Source: CALBTQ01 sp036725605 (GTDB lineage Bacteria > Lernaellota > Lernaellaia > Lernaellales > Lernaellaceae). From it: 64,000 bases of DNA. Shown here piece after piece: positions 62,052 through 64,000 of the stretch (its first letter is position 1; every line of letters begins with the position of its first letter). Both the position numbers and the translations under genes were made by a program. Under the pieces are notes generated by a model. The model made no database searches. It was not told the origin of the DNA and worked only from the letters and a program-made list of their open reading frames with translations. Location of the stretch: positions 62,001-126,000 of the forward strand of contig DAIMDW010000001.1 in assembly GCA_036725605.1 (NCBI GenBank), in the 5' to 3' direction.

Positions 62052-62375
62052 TCAATCGAGGTGAAACACCTCTTCCAACTCGACCATGCTTTTGTCGGGC
62101 GCGCCGGCGTCCAGCGCCTCGAAGTACGGCGCCATGAACTGCTGCCAACGATCGTTGATCGGTTCGCCGTCCATCCCGTCGAGCGCGGCCTGAAAACTGT
62201 CGGGCGTTTCGAAGTAGCCGAACAGCAGACCGTCGTCGCGCATGAACAGCGAATAGTTGCGCCAGCCATGACGGCGCAGGGCGTCGAGCATTTCCGGCCA
62301 GACCTTGGTGTGATGTTCCTTGTATTCGGCGAGTTTGTCGGGTTTGACCTTCAGAATGAAGCCCACGCGTTTCAT
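62052..62375 (-). CDS. rhaM: L-rhamnose mutarotase RhaM
   Basis: 107 residues, the usual size. Start at 62375 behind GGAGGA. Typical features are an N-terminal VGFILKVKPDKLAEYKEHH, the KVWPEMLDALRRHGWRNYSLF segment with the catalytic Tyr and His, and the C-terminal ELEEVFHLD. It speeds interconversion of the alpha and beta anomers of L-rhamnose to supply the isomerase. It is transcribed against rhaA rather than with it, so expression must be coordinated by a separate promoter, or it is read with the upstream thiolase gene 63 bp away on the same strand. Confidence 0.93.
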   Translation of the reverse strand: MKRVGFILKVKPDKLAEYKEHHTKVWPEMLDALRRHGWRNYSLFMRDDGLLFGYFETPDSFQAALDGMDGEPINDRWQQFMAPYFEALDAGAPDKSMVELEEVFHLD

Positions 62376-62438
62376 GGCGTCCTCCGGAAAAGACGCGAGC
62401 CGCGCCCGGCGACGCGGCCCGCATTCTGAGTTGATAGG

Positions 62439-63725
<1,287 letters not shown>

Positions 63726-63869
63726 ATCGATAACTCCATCTCTAAGGATTGATTGAACGATGCGCGACAAATCCGTAACCGGATTCGCAATCGACCGCTT
63801 CCCATCTTCAAGTCAAGACGTTATACAACATTTATGCGAGGATTTCACGAGCGTTCGGGAGGATTTTTC

Positions 63870-64000
63870 ATGCCGCGGTTTCGCCGGTCCGGAATCGGTG
63901 CGACGTTGAGCGTCGCGCTGGCGTTGATCCTGATCGTGGGCGCAATTGCGGCGGGGAGCGAACAGACGATGCGGAAGAAAATCGAAAAATTGTCGATCAC
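63870..64000 (+). CDS. Partial CDS, exported or membrane-anchored protein (runs off window end)
   Basis: An ATG at 63870 with GGGAGGA seven bases upstream opens a frame of 43 codons to the window edge. The product begins MPRFRRSGIGATL, then a hydrophobic run (SVALALILIVGAIAAGSE) typical of a signal peptide or signal anchor, then a Lys-rich segment (MRKKIEKL). The gene is divergent from the thiolase, with a 144-bp gap that holds a small dyad (aatccg-taac-cggatt, 63770-63785). Function cannot be told from this piece. Confidence 0.7.
   Translation, partial: MPRFRRSGIGATLSVALALILIVGAIAAGSEQTMRKKIEKLSI

Overview
The window is GC-rich bacterial chromosome, densely packed with genes on both strands. 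I see no rRNA or tRNA gene, insertion sequence, phage gene or CRISPR array. At least eight exported proteins carry long Asp/Thr-rich spacers, mostly just behind a lipobox cysteine. There is also a Ser/Thr kinase, an FHA-type histidine kinase and HEAT-repeat proteins. This combination suggests an environmental Gram-negative of the deltaproteobacterial/Myxococcota-like sphere, or a related candidate phylum such as Lernaellota. That placement is inference from gene style only. One 100-N scaffold gap (4926-5025) sits inside a 70-bp tandem repeat, so this is a draft or metagenome assembly.

Region by region. 1-9.7 kb: secreted and lipid-anchored proteins (an alpha/alpha-barrel-like lipoprotein, a GYWKTH-motif secreted protein, a clan GH-A glycosidase), a nitronate monooxygenase-like flavoenzyme and the 70-bp hairpin repeats. 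9.8-17 kb: a signalling island with a HEAT/PEGA-like protein, a Ser/Thr kinase fused to an FGE-like domain, a response regulator, a small HEAT protein, an FHA-GAF histidine kinase, and two copies of an unknown ~140-residue protein. 17.2-23.9 kb: a lipoprotein hydrolase, two paralogous large membrane proteins in tandem, and a DUF2804 protein. 24-28.1 kb: a divergent TetR-controlled locus (iron alcohol dehydrogenase plus SCP2-like protein against TetR, SDR and an unknown protein) with inverted-repeat operators between the two arms. 28.2-33.9 kb: beta-propeller lipoproteins and membrane proteins.

34-39.2 kb: a glycyl radical enzyme locus (GntR/FCD regulator, glycyl radical enzyme, activating enzyme, PNPOx-like protein) whose substrate I cannot assign. 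39.3-42.9 kb: a membrane protein, a eukaryote-like acyltransferase, and a paralogue of the first lipoprotein. 43-45.1 kb: an ArgR repressor with a consensus-like promoter and ARG box, convergent with a likely RiPP operon. The operon holds a 113-residue precursor with two tandem 10-residue CxxC/Trp repeats and a twin-auxiliary-cluster radical SAM/SPASM maturase. This is the best candidate for an undescribed system.

45.2-50.1 kb: a GT39-like membrane protein and a large cell-wall amidase with an inserted golvesin-like domain and an Asp-rich tail. 50.3-55.3 kb: an enoyl-CoA hydratase-family protein, a LarA-type lactate racemase, a PfkB sugar kinase and a large alpha/alpha-type protein of unknown activity. 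55.6-59.2 kb: another lipoprotein and a second GT39-like protein. 59.3-62.4 kb: L-rhamnose catabolism (rhaB, rhaA, rhaM), with no aldolase in view. 62.4-64 kb: a thiolase and the start of a further exported protein cut by the window edge.
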